A program made the position numbers and the translations under genes. The notes under the pieces were generated by a model. The model saw nothing but the letters and a program-made list of their open reading frames with translations. It ran no database searches and was not told the DNA's origin. From contig JADMJD010000006.1 of the NCBI GenBank assembly GCA_018780805.1, forward strand, positions 1 to 64,000: a stretch of 64,000 nt of DNA. Direction: 5' to 3'. Every line of letters starts with the position of its first letter. Positions within the stretch are counted from its first letter, which is position 1. The DNA comes from Rubrivivax sp. (lineage in GTDB: Bacteria; Pseudomonadota; Gammaproteobacteria; Burkholderiales; Burkholderiaceae_C). This document shows positions 21,154 to 31,085 of this stretch, piece after piece.

Positions 21154-22191
21154 GTGCTGCAGATCCATCGCCTGAACCCGGGCGACGCGGCCGTCGCGTC
21201 GCGTTGGGACACCTTTGTCTTCGCCTGTCCCGAAGCCACCTTCTTCCACCGTGCCGCCTGGCAGCAGGTGATGGTGGAAGTCTTCGGCCATGCCACCCAC
21301 TACCTCTATGCCGAGCGCGACGGTGCCATCGTCGGCGTCTTGCCGCTGGCCCAGGTGAAGAGCCTGCTGTTCGGGCATGCGCTGGTGAGCCTGCCGTTTG
21401 CGGTGTATGCGGGCGTCGCCGCCTCGGACGAAGAAGCGGCCCAGGCCCTGGAAGCCGAGGCCGAACGCATCACACAGCAGCTGGGCGCCGCGCACCTGGA
21501 GTTTCGCCAGCTGCAGCGCCAGCACGAAGGCTGGCCGCGGCAAGAGCTGTACGTCACCTTCCGCAAGGAGATCCTGCCGGAAGAAGAGGCCAACATGCTG
21601 GCCATCCCGCGCAAGCAGCGCGCGATGGTGCGCAAGGGCATCAAGAACGGCCTGGTCGCCACCTTCGACCCCGACGTAGAGCGCTTTTTTGCGCTCTACG
21701 CCGACAACGTGCACCGGCACGGCACGCCGGCCTTGTCCAAGCGCTACTTCCAGACCCTGCGTCGATTGTTCGGCGACGATTGCAGCGTGCTCACCGTCAC
21801 CACGGCCGAAGGTCAGCTGCTGTCCACGGTGTTCAGTTTCTATTTCCGCGACGAAATCCTGCCGTATTACGCCGGTGACGACGAGGCCGCCCGCGACCTG
21901 GCCGCGAACGATTTCAAGTACTGGGAACTGCTGCGCCACGCCTGCGCACGGGGTTTGAAGACCTTCGACTACGGGCGCAGCAAGATCGGCACCGGCCCGT
22001 ACAACTTCAAGAAAAACTGGGGCTTCGAGCCGCAGCCGCTGCACTACGAGTACCGCCTGTACAAACGCGACGCCGTGCCGCAGAACAACCCGGCCAACGC
22101 CAAGTACAAGCTGATGATCGAAACCTGGCGCAAGCTGCCGCTGCCGGTGGCCAACTGGCTGGGGCCGTTTGTCGTGAAGAGCCTGGGGTAG
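21154..22191 (+). CDS. FemAB-family XrtA/PEP-CTERM system-associated protein
   Basis: 345 aa, GTG start; conserved FDYGRSKIGTGPYNFKKNWGFEPQPLHYEY; locus context. Confidence 0.9.
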   Translation: MLQIHRLNPGDAAVASRWDTFVFACPEATFFHRAAWQQVMVEVFGHATHYLYAERDGAIVGVLPLAQVKSLLFGHALVSLPFAVYAGVAASDEEAAQALEAEAERITQQLGAAHLEFRQLQRQHEGWPRQELYVTFRKEILPEEEANMLAIPRKQRAMVRKGIKNGLVATFDPDVERFFALYADNVHRHGTPALSKRYFQTLRRLFGDDCSVLTVTTAEGQLLSTVFSFYFRDEILPYYAGDDEAARDLAANDFKYWELLRHACARGLKTFDYGRSKIGTGPYNFKKNWGFEPQPLHYEYRLYKRDAVPQNNPANAKYKLMIETWRKLPLPVANWLGPFVVKSLG

Positions 22192-22197
22192 GGCGCG

Positions 22198-23406
22198 GTG
22201 GCACGCGTCCTGTACCTGGTCCACCGCATCCCCTACCCGCCCAACAAGGGCGACAAGGTGCGCTCTTACCACCTGCTGCGCCATCTCGCTGAGCGCCACG
22301 AGGTGCTGCTGGGCACCTTTGTCGATGACCCCGATGACCTGCCCCATGTGCCCACGCTGAGCCGCTGGTGCACCGAGGTAAAGGCTGTCCCGCTGCAGCC
22401 GCTGCGCGCCCGTATGGCCAGCCTCACCGGCCTGCTCCGCGGTGAACCGCTGACCCTGGCCTACTACCTCCACGCCGAGATGCAGGCCTGGGTGCAAGGC
22501 CTGCGTGCGCGCGGTGGCATCGACGCCGTGGTCGTGTTTTCGTCGTCCATGGTGCCGTACAGCGAGGGCTTCGGCGTGCCGGTGCTGGTGGACTTCGTGG
22601 ACGTGGATTCCGCCAAGTGGGCCGAGTACGCGCGCAACCGCCCCTGGCCGCTGTCGTGGTTGTATGCACGCGAAGGCCGCACGCTGCTGGCCTACGAACA
22701 GGCCGTGGCCCGGGCCACGACGCGCTCCTTCCTGGTCACGCAGCAGGAGGTGGACCTGTTCGAACGCTTGGCACCCGCCGTCGCCGGGCATGTGCAGGCC
22801 GTGGGCAATGGCGTGGACGCCGAGTTCTTCGCCCCCGATCCCACGCTGCCGTCGCCGTTTTTGGCCGACGAGCTGCCGCTGGTCTTCACCGGCGCCATGG
22901 ACTACTGGCCCAACGTCGATGCCGTCAGCTGGTTCGTCGCCGAGATGCTGCCCGCGCTGCGCCAGCGCTGGCCGACACTGCGTTTCCACATCGTCGGCCG
23001 CAGCCCCACGCCGGCCGTGAAGGCGCTGGCCGGCCCGCACGTCAACGTCACTGGCACGGTGCCCGATGTGCGGCCTTACCTGCAGCATGCCGCCGCCATC
23101 GTGGCACCGCTGCGGCTGGCGCGTGGGGTGCAGAACAAGGTGCTGGAAGCCATGGCCATGGCACGACCGGTGGTGGCGGCCCGCACCTGCGCGGCGGTGC
23201 TGGACGTCACACCCGGCGAGCACCTGGCCGCGGCCGAGGTGCCGGCCGACTACGTGACCGAAGTCGCGCGCCTGCTGTCTGATGCTGCTGCAGCGCAGCA
23301 GATGGGGGCTGCCGCACGGGCCTGCGTGCTGCAGCATTACGCTTGGTCGGCCCGCCTGGGCGGACTGGACCCTTACCTGCCGCCGCCCACACCGCATGCC
23401 CACTGA
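22198..23406 (+). CDS. XrtA-associated glycosyltransferase (TIGR03087-type)
   Basis: 402 aa, GTG start; VLYLVHRIPYPPNKGDKVRSYHLLRHLA; GT4 C-terminal motif. Confidence 0.9.
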   Translation: MARVLYLVHRIPYPPNKGDKVRSYHLLRHLAERHEVLLGTFVDDPDDLPHVPTLSRWCTEVKAVPLQPLRARMASLTGLLRGEPLTLAYYLHAEMQAWVQGLRARGGIDAVVVFSSSMVPYSEGFGVPVLVDFVDVDSAKWAEYARNRPWPLSWLYAREGRTLLAYEQAVARATTRSFLVTQQEVDLFERLAPAVAGHVQAVGNGVDAEFFAPDPTLPSPFLADELPLVFTGAMDYWPNVDAVSWFVAEMLPALRQRWPTLRFHIVGRSPTPAVKALAGPHVNVTGTVPDVRPYLQHAAAIVAPLRLARGVQNKVLEAMAMARPVVAARTCAAVLDVTPGEHLAAAEVPADYVTEVARLLSDAAAAQQMGAAARACVLQHYAWSARLGGLDPYLPPPTPHAH

Positions 23407-24928
23407 TTCCCACCGCCCCTGGCACCGCCTGGTGCCCACGCTGGCGCTGATCGCCTTGTTGCTGCTGCTGTTCCGCGACACCGCGGCGGCGATGGTGGCC
23501 ATCTGGTGGCGGTCAGAGACCTTCACCCATGCCTTCCTGGTGCCGCCCATCGTGGTCTGGCTGGTCTGGCGGCAGCGCCACTTGTTGGCCACGGTGCCCG
23601 ACAAACCGGTGCCGGCGTTGTTGCTGCTGGTGGCCGGCGCCTGTTTCCTGTGGCTGCTGGGCGAACTGGCCACGGTGGGCGCGGCGTCGCAGTTCGCCTT
23701 GGTGGCGCTGATCGTGCTCAGTGTCTTGGCAGTGCACGGCTGGGCCGTGGCGCGCGCCATCACCTTCCCGCTGGTATTTCTGTTCTTTGCCGTGCCGCTG
23801 GGCGAGTTCCTCGTGCCCTCGTTGATGGAAGGCACGGCCGACTTCACCGTGCTGGCCGTGCGCGCGTCCGGCATCCCGGTCTACCGCGAGGGCCTGCAAT
23901 TCGTGATCCCGTCGGGCAGCTGGTCGGTGGTCGAGGCCTGCAGCGGCGTGCGTTACCTGATCGCGTCGTTCATGGTGGGCACCTTGTTTGCCTATCTGAA
24001 CTATCGCCGCCTGGGCCGCCGCCTGGCCTTTGTGGCGGTGTCGCTGCTGGTACCCATCGTCGCCAACTGGCTGCGCGCCTACATGATCGTGATGATCGGC
24101 CATTTCAGCGGCAACGAACTCGCCACCGGCGTGGACCACCTGATCTACGGCTGGGTGTTCTTCGGCCTGGTGATCGGCCTGATGTTCATGATCGGCGCGC
24201 GCTGGGCCGATGCGGTTGACCCGCCAGAGGCAAGCGAACTCGGCGCACGCGCTGCGGCCTCTGTCGGTCGGCTGGTGCCGGTGGCCGGGGCAGCGGCGGC
24301 TCTGTTGCTGCTGACCCATGGCGGCTTGTGGTGGCTGGACCGTGACCAACGCGGCACGCCACCGGCACCCAGCCTTCAGCTCGCCGCCGACAGTGCCTGG
24401 TTGGCCAGCGACGGCCCGCCGCTGCCGTGGGTGCCCGGTTTTGCCAACCCCAGCGTGACGGCCGTGCAGACCTTCCGCCAGGGTGAACGTGTCGGCTGGG
24501 TCTGGGTCGGCCACTTCCGCCAGCAGGGGGATGCCCGCAAGCTCGTGTCCTCGGTCAACGGCCTGGTGGGCACCGAGCAGAAGCTCTGGTCACAGGCCCG
24601 CGGCGGCGCGACGCGCATCGATGCGGCTGGCACACCGGTGGCCCTGCGCACCGGAGAACTGCGCCGCGGTGTGGCACTCGACAGTGTGGCCTCGCAGCGT
24701 GTGCAGGCCTGGATGGTCTACCGTGTCGGCAACCGCTGGACCACCAGCGATGCCGTGGCCAAGGTGCTGCAGGCCTTGCAGCGCCTGGCTGGGCAGGGCG
24801 ATGATGGCAGCGTGCTGCTGCTGGCCACACCGGCCGGCCCGCAGGCCGAAGCCGACCTGGCCGTCTTGGCGCGGGACAGCTTGCCGCTGCTGGCCGCCCG
24901 CCTGGACGCGCTGCGTGCCGCACCCTGA
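23396..24928 (+). CDS. xrtA: Exosortase A with C-terminal EpsI domain
   Basis: Multi-TM; catalytic VEACSGVRYLIA Cys/Arg, VPIVANWLRAYMIV Arg and HLIYGW His motifs; C-terminal soluble EpsI-like part; start at 23396 rather than 23282. Confidence 0.93.
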   Translation: MPTDSHRPWHRLVPTLALIALLLLLFRDTAAAMVAIWWRSETFTHAFLVPPIVVWLVWRQRHLLATVPDKPVPALLLLVAGACFLWLLGELATVGAASQFALVALIVLSVLAVHGWAVARAITFPLVFLFFAVPLGEFLVPSLMEGTADFTVLAVRASGIPVYREGLQFVIPSGSWSVVEACSGVRYLIASFMVGTLFAYLNYRRLGRRLAFVAVSLLVPIVANWLRAYMIVMIGHFSGNELATGVDHLIYGWVFFGLVIGLMFMIGARWADAVDPPEASELGARAAASVGRLVPVAGAAAALLLLTHGGLWWLDRDQRGTPPAPSLQLAADSAWLASDGPPLPWVPGFANPSVTAVQTFRQGERVGWVWVGHFRQQGDARKLVSSVNGLVGTEQKLWSQARGGATRIDAAGTPVALRTGELRRGVALDSVASQRVQAWMVYRVGNRWTTSDAVAKVLQALQRLAGQGDDGSVLLLATPAGPQAEADLAVLARDSLPLLAARLDALRAAP

Positions 24929-25087
24929 CTCCGCGCACTGACGCCGCCCTCTGACCGTAACGCCGGGCGGCGTGCCTTCCTGCACGCTCGCCCCGTCAGC
25001 TGCCGCACAGGCGCTGCCTAGAATGACTTTCGGCCATCCGGGGCTTGCCAGGCAACTGGCCATGGCACCCTCCACCTCCCCCTGACC

Positions 25088-27016
25088 ATGTGCGGCATCA
25101 CCGGCATCTTCGACACGCGCGCCTCGCGGCCCATCGCCTACGAGCTGCTGCACCGCATGAACGACGCGCACCTGCACCGCGGCCCGGACGAGGGCAGCCT
25201 GCACATGGAGCCGGGCGTGGGCCTGGGCCACCGCCGCCTGAGCGTGATCGACGTGGCCACCGGCCAGCAGCCACTGTTCAACGAAGACCACAGCGTGGTG
25301 ATCGTCTTCAACGGCGAGATCTACAACTACCAGGACCTGATGGCCGAGCTCAAGGCGCTGGGCCATGTGTTCCGCACCAAGAGCGACACCGAGGTCATCG
25401 TGCACGCCTGGGAGGCCTGGGGCGAAGCCTGCGTCGAGCGCTTCCGCGGCATGTTCGCCTTCGGCCTGTGGGACCGCAACCGCCAGACGTTTTTCCTCGG
25501 CCGCGACCGCCTGGGCGTCAAGCCCATGTACTACGCGGTGTTGCCCGACGGCATGCTGGTCTTCGGCTCCGAACTCAAGTCGCTGGTGGCGCACGGCGGG
25601 CTGGACAAGACCATCGACCCGCTGGCCGTGGAGGAGTTCTTTGCGCTCGGCTACGTGCCCGAGCCCCGCACCATCTACCGCCAGGCCCACAAGCTGGAGC
25701 CGGGCCACACGCTGTGCATCCGCCGCGGCCAGACTATCCCGCAGCCGCGCCCCTACTGGGACCTGCACTTCACGCTGGACAACCCCATCAGCGAAGCAGA
25801 CGCCCAGCAGGAGCTGATCGAGCGCCTGCGTGAATCGGTGCGCCTGCGCATGATCGCCGAGGTGCCGCTGGGCGCTTTCCTCTCGGGCGGCGTGGATTCC
25901 AGCGCCGTGGTGGCCATGATGGCCGGCCTGAGCGACCAGCCGGTCAAGACCTGCAGCATCGCCTTCGACGACCCGCGCTACGACGAATCGGCGTTTGCGC
26001 AGCAGGTGGCCCAGCGCTACGCGACCGACCACCGCACGCAAACCGTGCAGAGTGACGACTTTGCGCTGATCGACGAACTGGCCCGCCTGTACGACGAGCC
26101 CTATGCCGACAGCTCGGCCATCCCCACGTACCGCGTGTGTCAGCTGGCGCGCCAGCACGTGACGGTGGCACTCTCGGGCGACGGCGGCGACGAGGCCATG
26201 GGCGGCTACCGCCGCCATCGCATGCACGTGGCCGAAGAGCGTGTGCGTGGCCTGTTGCCGCTGGGCCTGCGTCGCGGCCTGTTCGGCGCGCTGGGACAGG
26301 CCTACCCCAAGGCCGACTGGGCGCCGCGCATGTTCCGCGCCAAGACCACCTTCCAGGCCCTGGCGCGCAGCAGCACCGAGGCCTACTTCGGCACCATGTC
26401 GCTGATGCCCGACGCCGACCGCCAGCGCCTGTACAGCCGCGACCTGAAGCGTGACCTGGGCGGCTACAGCGCGCTCCAGGTCTTCCAGCGCCATGCCGCC
26501 AACGCCGGCACTGACGACCCGCTCGCCTTCATCCAGTACCTGGACATGAAGACCTACTTGGTGGGCGACATCAACACCAAGGTCGACCGTGCGTCGATGG
26601 CGCACTCGCTGGAGGTGCGCGAACCGCTGATGGACCACCGGCTGCTCGAGTGGCTGGGCACGCTGCCGTCGTCGCACAAGTTGCAGGGTGGCATGGGCAA
26701 GCGCCTGTTCAAGAAGGCGCTGGAGCCGCACTTGCCGGCCGATGTGCTGTACCGGCCCAAACAGGGGTTTTCGGTGCCGCTGCAACGCTGGTTTGCCGGC
26801 CCGCTGCGCCAGCGCGTGCGCGACACGTTGCAGGGCCAGACCCTGGCTGACACCGGCCTGTTCGAGCCCCGTGTGCTGCGCGAGATCGTGCAGCAGAACG
26901 AAAGTGGCCAGCGCGACCACAGCGTCGTGATCTGGAGCTTCCTGATGTTCGATGCCTTCTTGCGCAATGCGCACCGGGCGGGTGTCGCCCGCGCCCCGAG
27001 TGCAATGGCGGCATGA
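25088..27016 (+). CDS. XrtA/PEP-CTERM system amidotransferase (asparagine synthase-like)
   Basis: 642 aa; Cys2 MCGITGIFD, LHRGPDEG, LSGGVDSSAVVAMM, SGDGGDE. Confidence 0.94.
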   Translation: MCGITGIFDTRASRPIAYELLHRMNDAHLHRGPDEGSLHMEPGVGLGHRRLSVIDVATGQQPLFNEDHSVVIVFNGEIYNYQDLMAELKALGHVFRTKSDTEVIVHAWEAWGEACVERFRGMFAFGLWDRNRQTFFLGRDRLGVKPMYYAVLPDGMLVFGSELKSLVAHGGLDKTIDPLAVEEFFALGYVPEPRTIYRQAHKLEPGHTLCIRRGQTIPQPRPYWDLHFTLDNPISEADAQQELIERLRESVRLRMIAEVPLGAFLSGGVDSSAVVAMMAGLSDQPVKTCSIAFDDPRYDESAFAQQVAQRYATDHRTQTVQSDDFALIDELARLYDEPYADSSAIPTYRVCQLARQHVTVALSGDGGDEAMGGYRRHRMHVAEERVRGLLPLGLRRGLFGALGQAYPKADWAPRMFRAKTTFQALARSSTEAYFGTMSLMPDADRQRLYSRDLKRDLGGYSALQVFQRHAANAGTDDPLAFIQYLDMKTYLVGDINTKVDRASMAHSLEVREPLMDHRLLEWLGTLPSSHKLQGGMGKRLFKKALEPHLPADVLYRPKQGFSVPLQRWFAGPLRQRVRDTLQGQTLADTGLFEPRVLREIVQQNESGQRDHSVVIWSFLMFDAFLRNAHRAGVARAPSAMAA

Positions 27017-27081
27017 GTTCCAGTTGTCTGCGCATGCAGGCGCAGACCAGCTAAGCAGAACATTCAATTGAGGGATCTACG

Positions 27082-28395
27082 GTGAAAGTATCTGTTTTTG
27101 GATTGGGCTATGTGGGCGCTGTCTCTTGTGCCTGTCTGGCCGACCGCGGGCACGAGGTGATTGGTGTCGACATCCACCAGGCCAAGATCGACATGGTCCA
27201 ACGCGGCCAGTCGCCGGTTGTCGAGGAGGGCATCGAAGAACTGATGGCTGCTGGTGTGGCATCAGGTCGCCTGACCGCCACCGACAGCCTGCGTGATGCC
27301 GTTCACGCCACCGACGTGTCGTTGATCTCGGTCGCGACGCCTTCCAATCCGGATTTCACCCCTGACCTGACGGCCGTGGACGGTGTGATCACGGCCATTG
27401 GCCGGGAGCTTGCCAGCAAGCCGGGGCACCACACGGTCGTCCTTCGCAGCACGGTACCGCCCGGAACCACCGAGGAGCGGATCCAACCGCTGTTGGAAGC
27501 GGCGGCGGGCCGAAAGGTCGGCGACCGGCTCTCGCTGGTGTTCAACCCGGAGTTCCTGCGTGAAGGATCTTCGGTGAAGGATTTTTACCATCCCCCGCAG
27601 ACGGTGGTCGGCAGTGTGGACCCGGTTGGTTACGAGGTGATGGAGGCCCTGTACGCAGGACTGCCCGGCGCCTTTGTTCGGACCAACTGCCGCGTGGCGG
27701 AGTCCGTGAAGTACCTCTGCAACGTCTTTCATGCGCTCAAGATCGTGTTTGCCAACGAGAGCGGCTCTGTTCTCAAGGCATGCGGGCTGGATGCGCGAGA
27801 GGTCCTGAAGATCTTCTGCCAGGACACGCAACTGAACATCTCTGCGGCCTACATGCGGCCTGGCTTTGCGTTCGGCGGCAGCTGCCTGCCGAAGGAAGTC
27901 AAGGGATTCATGACCTTGGCGCAGTTGCACAACGTCTCCATTCCGTCCATGTCCGGACTTTTGTCGAGCAACACGGCCCACATCGACCGTGCATTCGATC
28001 TGATCGCCCGCGATGGGCGCAAGCGGGTTGCGCTGTTCGGGCTTGCATTCAAGCCCGGTACCGACGACATGCGCGATTCGCCCTTGGTCCTGCTGGCGGA
28101 GCGTCTGCTTGGCAAGGGTTTTGAGATGGCGATTTATGACGTCAGCGTCAAGACCAGTCGGCTGCTGGGCAAGAACCGGGAGTTCATCGAGCGGGAGATC
28201 CCGCATCTCGACAAGCTGCTGCGCGAGCAGCCGGAGTCGGTGCTGGAAGATGCGGAAGTCATCGTGATTGGCCATGCGGAGCCCCATGCCCGAGAGAAGA
28301 TCGTCGCCATGGCTGGTCAGCGTCGCGTGATCGATCTGTCAGGCTATGCCGACATCCAGAAGGCCTGTTCAGCCTATGAAGGCATTTGCTGGTGA
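27082..28395 (+). CDS. Nucleotide-sugar 6-dehydrogenase (UDP-glucose / GDP-mannose dehydrogenase family)
   Basis: 437 aa, GTG start; MKVSVFGLGYVGAVSCACLADRGHEVIGVD, catalytic FGGSCLPKE. Confidence 0.92.
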   Translation: MKVSVFGLGYVGAVSCACLADRGHEVIGVDIHQAKIDMVQRGQSPVVEEGIEELMAAGVASGRLTATDSLRDAVHATDVSLISVATPSNPDFTPDLTAVDGVITAIGRELASKPGHHTVVLRSTVPPGTTEERIQPLLEAAAGRKVGDRLSLVFNPEFLREGSSVKDFYHPPQTVVGSVDPVGYEVMEALYAGLPGAFVRTNCRVAESVKYLCNVFHALKIVFANESGSVLKACGLDAREVLKIFCQDTQLNISAAYMRPGFAFGGSCLPKEVKGFMTLAQLHNVSIPSMSGLLSSNTAHIDRAFDLIARDGRKRVALFGLAFKPGTDDMRDSPLVLLAERLLGKGFEMAIYDVSVKTSRLLGKNREFIEREIPHLDKLLREQPESVLEDAEVIVIGHAEPHAREKIVAMAGQRRVIDLSGYADIQKACSAYEGICW

Positions 28396-29690
28396 GCACA
28401 CCGGTCCCTTCCCCCCGGTGGCGGCTGGCTTTTGTCTCCACGATCTTCTTGTTTCCCACGGATGCCGGCGGGAAGATCAGGACGTGCAATGTGCTGCGCG
28501 GGATGCTGGGGCGCCAGTTTGAGATCACCTTGCTGATGCCCGCGACGCCTGAGCAGAAAACGCTCTGGCGTGAGCAGATTCAGGGGGTTTGTGATGTCTT
28601 GGTCAGTTGGGAGCCTCCCGCAGCCAAACCACGCGTCTCGAGAGTCCTGGATCTGCTGGACGACCTGCCGGCCAACGTCGTGGCCGACCGGCAACCTGCC
28701 GCCATGCTGGCCATTGAGCGCCAATTGACGACCGAGCACTACGACGTTGTGGTGTTCGACTTCGTGCATGCCAGCGTGTTGCGGCCGTCTGCCCGGGCTG
28801 CGCGTCAGGCCGGCGCCACGGTGTGCTTCACGCACAATGTTGAAACCGAGATCTTTCGTCGCCACGCTGAAACGGCTCGCCAGTGGTGGGCGCGTCTTGT
28901 TTGGCGGTCTCAGGCCCAAAAGATGGCGCGATTCGAAGCGACATCGTTGCAGTCCTATGACGCTGTAGTCGCTGTCTCCGAACGGGACCGAGACGCCTTC
29001 AGGCAGGGGTTTGGCGTCCGAAACGCCCACGCCATCCCGACCGGTGTCGACCTGGACTTCTTTTCGTTCGAGCCCGGTCCGGAGGTGTCCGCCGACGCCC
29101 CGCCTGTGGTGGTGTTCACCGGGTCCATGGATTGGGACGCCAACATCGACGGGGTGCGCTTCTTCATCCGCGAGGTGTGGCCCCAGGTGCTGGAGCGGTG
29201 TCCAGAGGCGCGTTTTGACGTGGTTGGTCGGCATCCGCCACCGGCGTTGGTGCGTGAGGCTCAAGACAGCAGGGGCGTACGTTTCACCGGCTTTGTGGAC
29301 GACGTGCGGACCTATGTGCGCCAGGCCTGCGCCTTCGTGATCCCGTTGCGCGTGGGTGGGGGAACGCGAATCAAGGCCTTTGAAGCCATGGCCATGGGTT
29401 GCCCGGTCGTGTCCACCTCGATCGGCATTGAGGGTCTGGGCGTCAGTCCGAACGTCGACTATCTCGAGGCTGACGATGCCGCTGCCATGGCGCAGGCGAT
29501 TCTTGGGTTGGTTGCCGACAAGAAGCTGCGCGATCACTTGGCGGGTGCGGCACGCAGGCTCGTGGAGGATCGCTACGGACACCAGGTTGCGGCGATCGCA
29601 TTCGAGGCGATCTGCATGACAGCGGCCAGCAAGCGAAGTGAGGCCGAGTCCACTTCAGTGCCTGCACGCCCGACGTTGGCAGCGCATTGA
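28386..29690 (+). CDS. Glycosyltransferase, GT4-like
   Basis: 434 aa; FTGSMDWDANIDGVRFF, IPLRVGGGTRIKAFEAMAMGCPVVST. Confidence 0.88.
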   Translation: MLVSTPVPSPRWRLAFVSTIFLFPTDAGGKIRTCNVLRGMLGRQFEITLLMPATPEQKTLWREQIQGVCDVLVSWEPPAAKPRVSRVLDLLDDLPANVVADRQPAAMLAIERQLTTEHYDVVVFDFVHASVLRPSARAARQAGATVCFTHNVETEIFRRHAETARQWWARLVWRSQAQKMARFEATSLQSYDAVVAVSERDRDAFRQGFGVRNAHAIPTGVDLDFFSFEPGPEVSADAPPVVVFTGSMDWDANIDGVRFFIREVWPQVLERCPEARFDVVGRHPPPALVREAQDSRGVRFTGFVDDVRTYVRQACAFVIPLRVGGGTRIKAFEAMAMGCPVVSTSIGIEGLGVSPNVDYLEADDAAAMAQAILGLVADKKLRDHLAGAARRLVEDRYGHQVAAIAFEAICMTAASKRSEAESTSVPARPTLAAH

Positions 29691-29706
29691 TCGGAAGTCG
29701 TGGCCG

Positions 29707-30906
29707 ATGGTGATCCGAACGCTGCTCTTCAGCTCGCTGTATCCCAGCGCCGTTCGGCCGTCGCACGGCATCTTCGTCGAGACCCGGTTGCGCGAGTTGC
29801 TGAAGACCGGTGCGGTGGAGACCCGGGTCATCGCCCCGGTGCCATGGTTTCCGTTGGCAGGCGAGCGCTTCGGGGAATACGGCCAGTTTGCCGCCACGCC
29901 GCGTGAAGACACCCGCCACGGCATCGCCGTGCAGTACCCGCGCTATCTGCTGCTGCCCAAGGTGGGCATGAACATGGCGCCGGCCAGCATCGCCCGCGCC
30001 GCGTGGCCGGCTGTGCAGCGATTGCTGGCGCAGGGCTTTGATTTTGACCTGATCGACGCCCACTACTACTACCCCGACGCCGTGGCTGCGGCGATCATTG
30101 CTCGCCGTCTGGGTAAACCATTCGTGGTGACCGCACGGGGGACCGATCTGAACCTGATCCCGGACTACCCAAAGGCGCGCCGCCGCATCCTGGAGACAGC
30201 AGACCAGGCCGCGGCGTCGATTGGCGTGTGCAAGGCGCTGATGGACAAGCTCGCGCAACTGGGCGCCGATCCGGCCAAGCTGCACGTCCTGCGCAACGGC
30301 GTCGACCTCCAGCGCTTCCGCTCTGAGCCCATGGCCGACGCGCGCACCCGGCTGGGCTTGCCTGCCGGCGGCACCATGCTGCTGGCCGTGGGCCACCTGA
30401 TCGAGCGCAAGGGCCAGCGCATCGCGATCGAGGCCTTGCCGCAGCTGCCGCAGGCGCTGCTGTGCCTGGTGGGCCGCGGCCCGGACGAAGCGGCTCTGAA
30501 GGCGCTGGCCAAGCGCCTGGGCGTCCACGACCGCGTGCGTCTTGTCGGCGCCGTGGACAACGCGGAACTCCGCTGGTGGTACAGCGCCGCCGATGCCTCG
30601 CTGTTGTGCAGCAGCCGTGAAGGCTGGGCCAACGTGCTGCTCGAGTCGATGGCCTGCGGAACGCCCGTGCTGGCCACCGACATTTGGGGCACGCCCGAGG
30701 TGGTGGCGGCGCCCGAGGCGGGGGTGTTGATGGAGGAGCGGACGGCAGTGGCGTTGGTGTCTGCCTGGCATCGGCTCTGTTCCAATGGAATCCGGCGGGT
30801 GGAGACACGCCGCTATGCCGAGCAGTATTCCTGGGGTTCGACGTCCCACGGGCAGCTGGCCTTGTTCCGGCAGCTGAAGGGTCCGTCAGAGAGGGCGGTT
30901 CAATGA
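29707..30906 (+). CDS. Glycosyltransferase, GT4
   Basis: Start MVIRTLLFSSLYPSAVRPSHGIFVETRLREL; LLCSSREGWANVLLESMACGTPVLATDIWGTPEVV. Confidence 0.9.
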   Translation: MVIRTLLFSSLYPSAVRPSHGIFVETRLRELLKTGAVETRVIAPVPWFPLAGERFGEYGQFAATPREDTRHGIAVQYPRYLLLPKVGMNMAPASIARAAWPAVQRLLAQGFDFDLIDAHYYYPDAVAAAIIARRLGKPFVVTARGTDLNLIPDYPKARRRILETADQAAASIGVCKALMDKLAQLGADPAKLHVLRNGVDLQRFRSEPMADARTRLGLPAGGTMLLAVGHLIERKGQRIAIEALPQLPQALLCLVGRGPDEAALKALAKRLGVHDRVRLVGAVDNAELRWWYSAADASLLCSSREGWANVLLESMACGTPVLATDIWGTPEVVAAPEAGVLMEERTAVALVSAWHRLCSNGIRRVETRRYAEQYSWGSTSHGQLALFRQLKGPSERAVQ

Positions 30907-31082
30907 TTGGCGCACTTCTGCTGTTGATCGAGCTGTTGGTGATGGCGTGGTTGATATGGTGCCTTGTACGCAATCCTGTTAACGGCAAGCCCCGTGACTT
31001 GGACCTGATGCAGTATTCGGAGGAGCGCTACGTCAAGCCAGTGAAGGTGGCCGGCACTTCCAAATCCGGCAAGGCGCCCTGA
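30903..31082 (+). CDS. Small single-TM membrane protein, 59 aa
   Basis: MIGALLLLIELLVMAWLIWCLVRNPVNGKPRDLDLMQYSEERYVKPVKVAGTSKSGKAP; 4-bp overlap with upstream GT; ends 3 bp before next CDS. Confidence 0.75.
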   Translation: MIGALLLLIELLVMAWLIWCLVRNPVNGKPRDLDLMQYSEERYVKPVKVAGTSKSGKAP

Positions 31083-31085
31083 GCC

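Noticed and set aside
20728-23874. 1048-aa minus-strand ORF
   Set aside because: Spans three well-supported plus-strand XrtA genes in antisense; translation is His/Gln/Arg-rich with no motif.
27020-27050. TCTGCGC-ATGCAG-GCGCAGA hairpin after the amidotransferase as a terminator
   Set aside because: No following T-tract on either strand; kept as an unassigned dyad only.
24590-27067. 825-aa minus-strand ORF
   Set aside because: Antisense shadow of the asparagine synthase-like gene.
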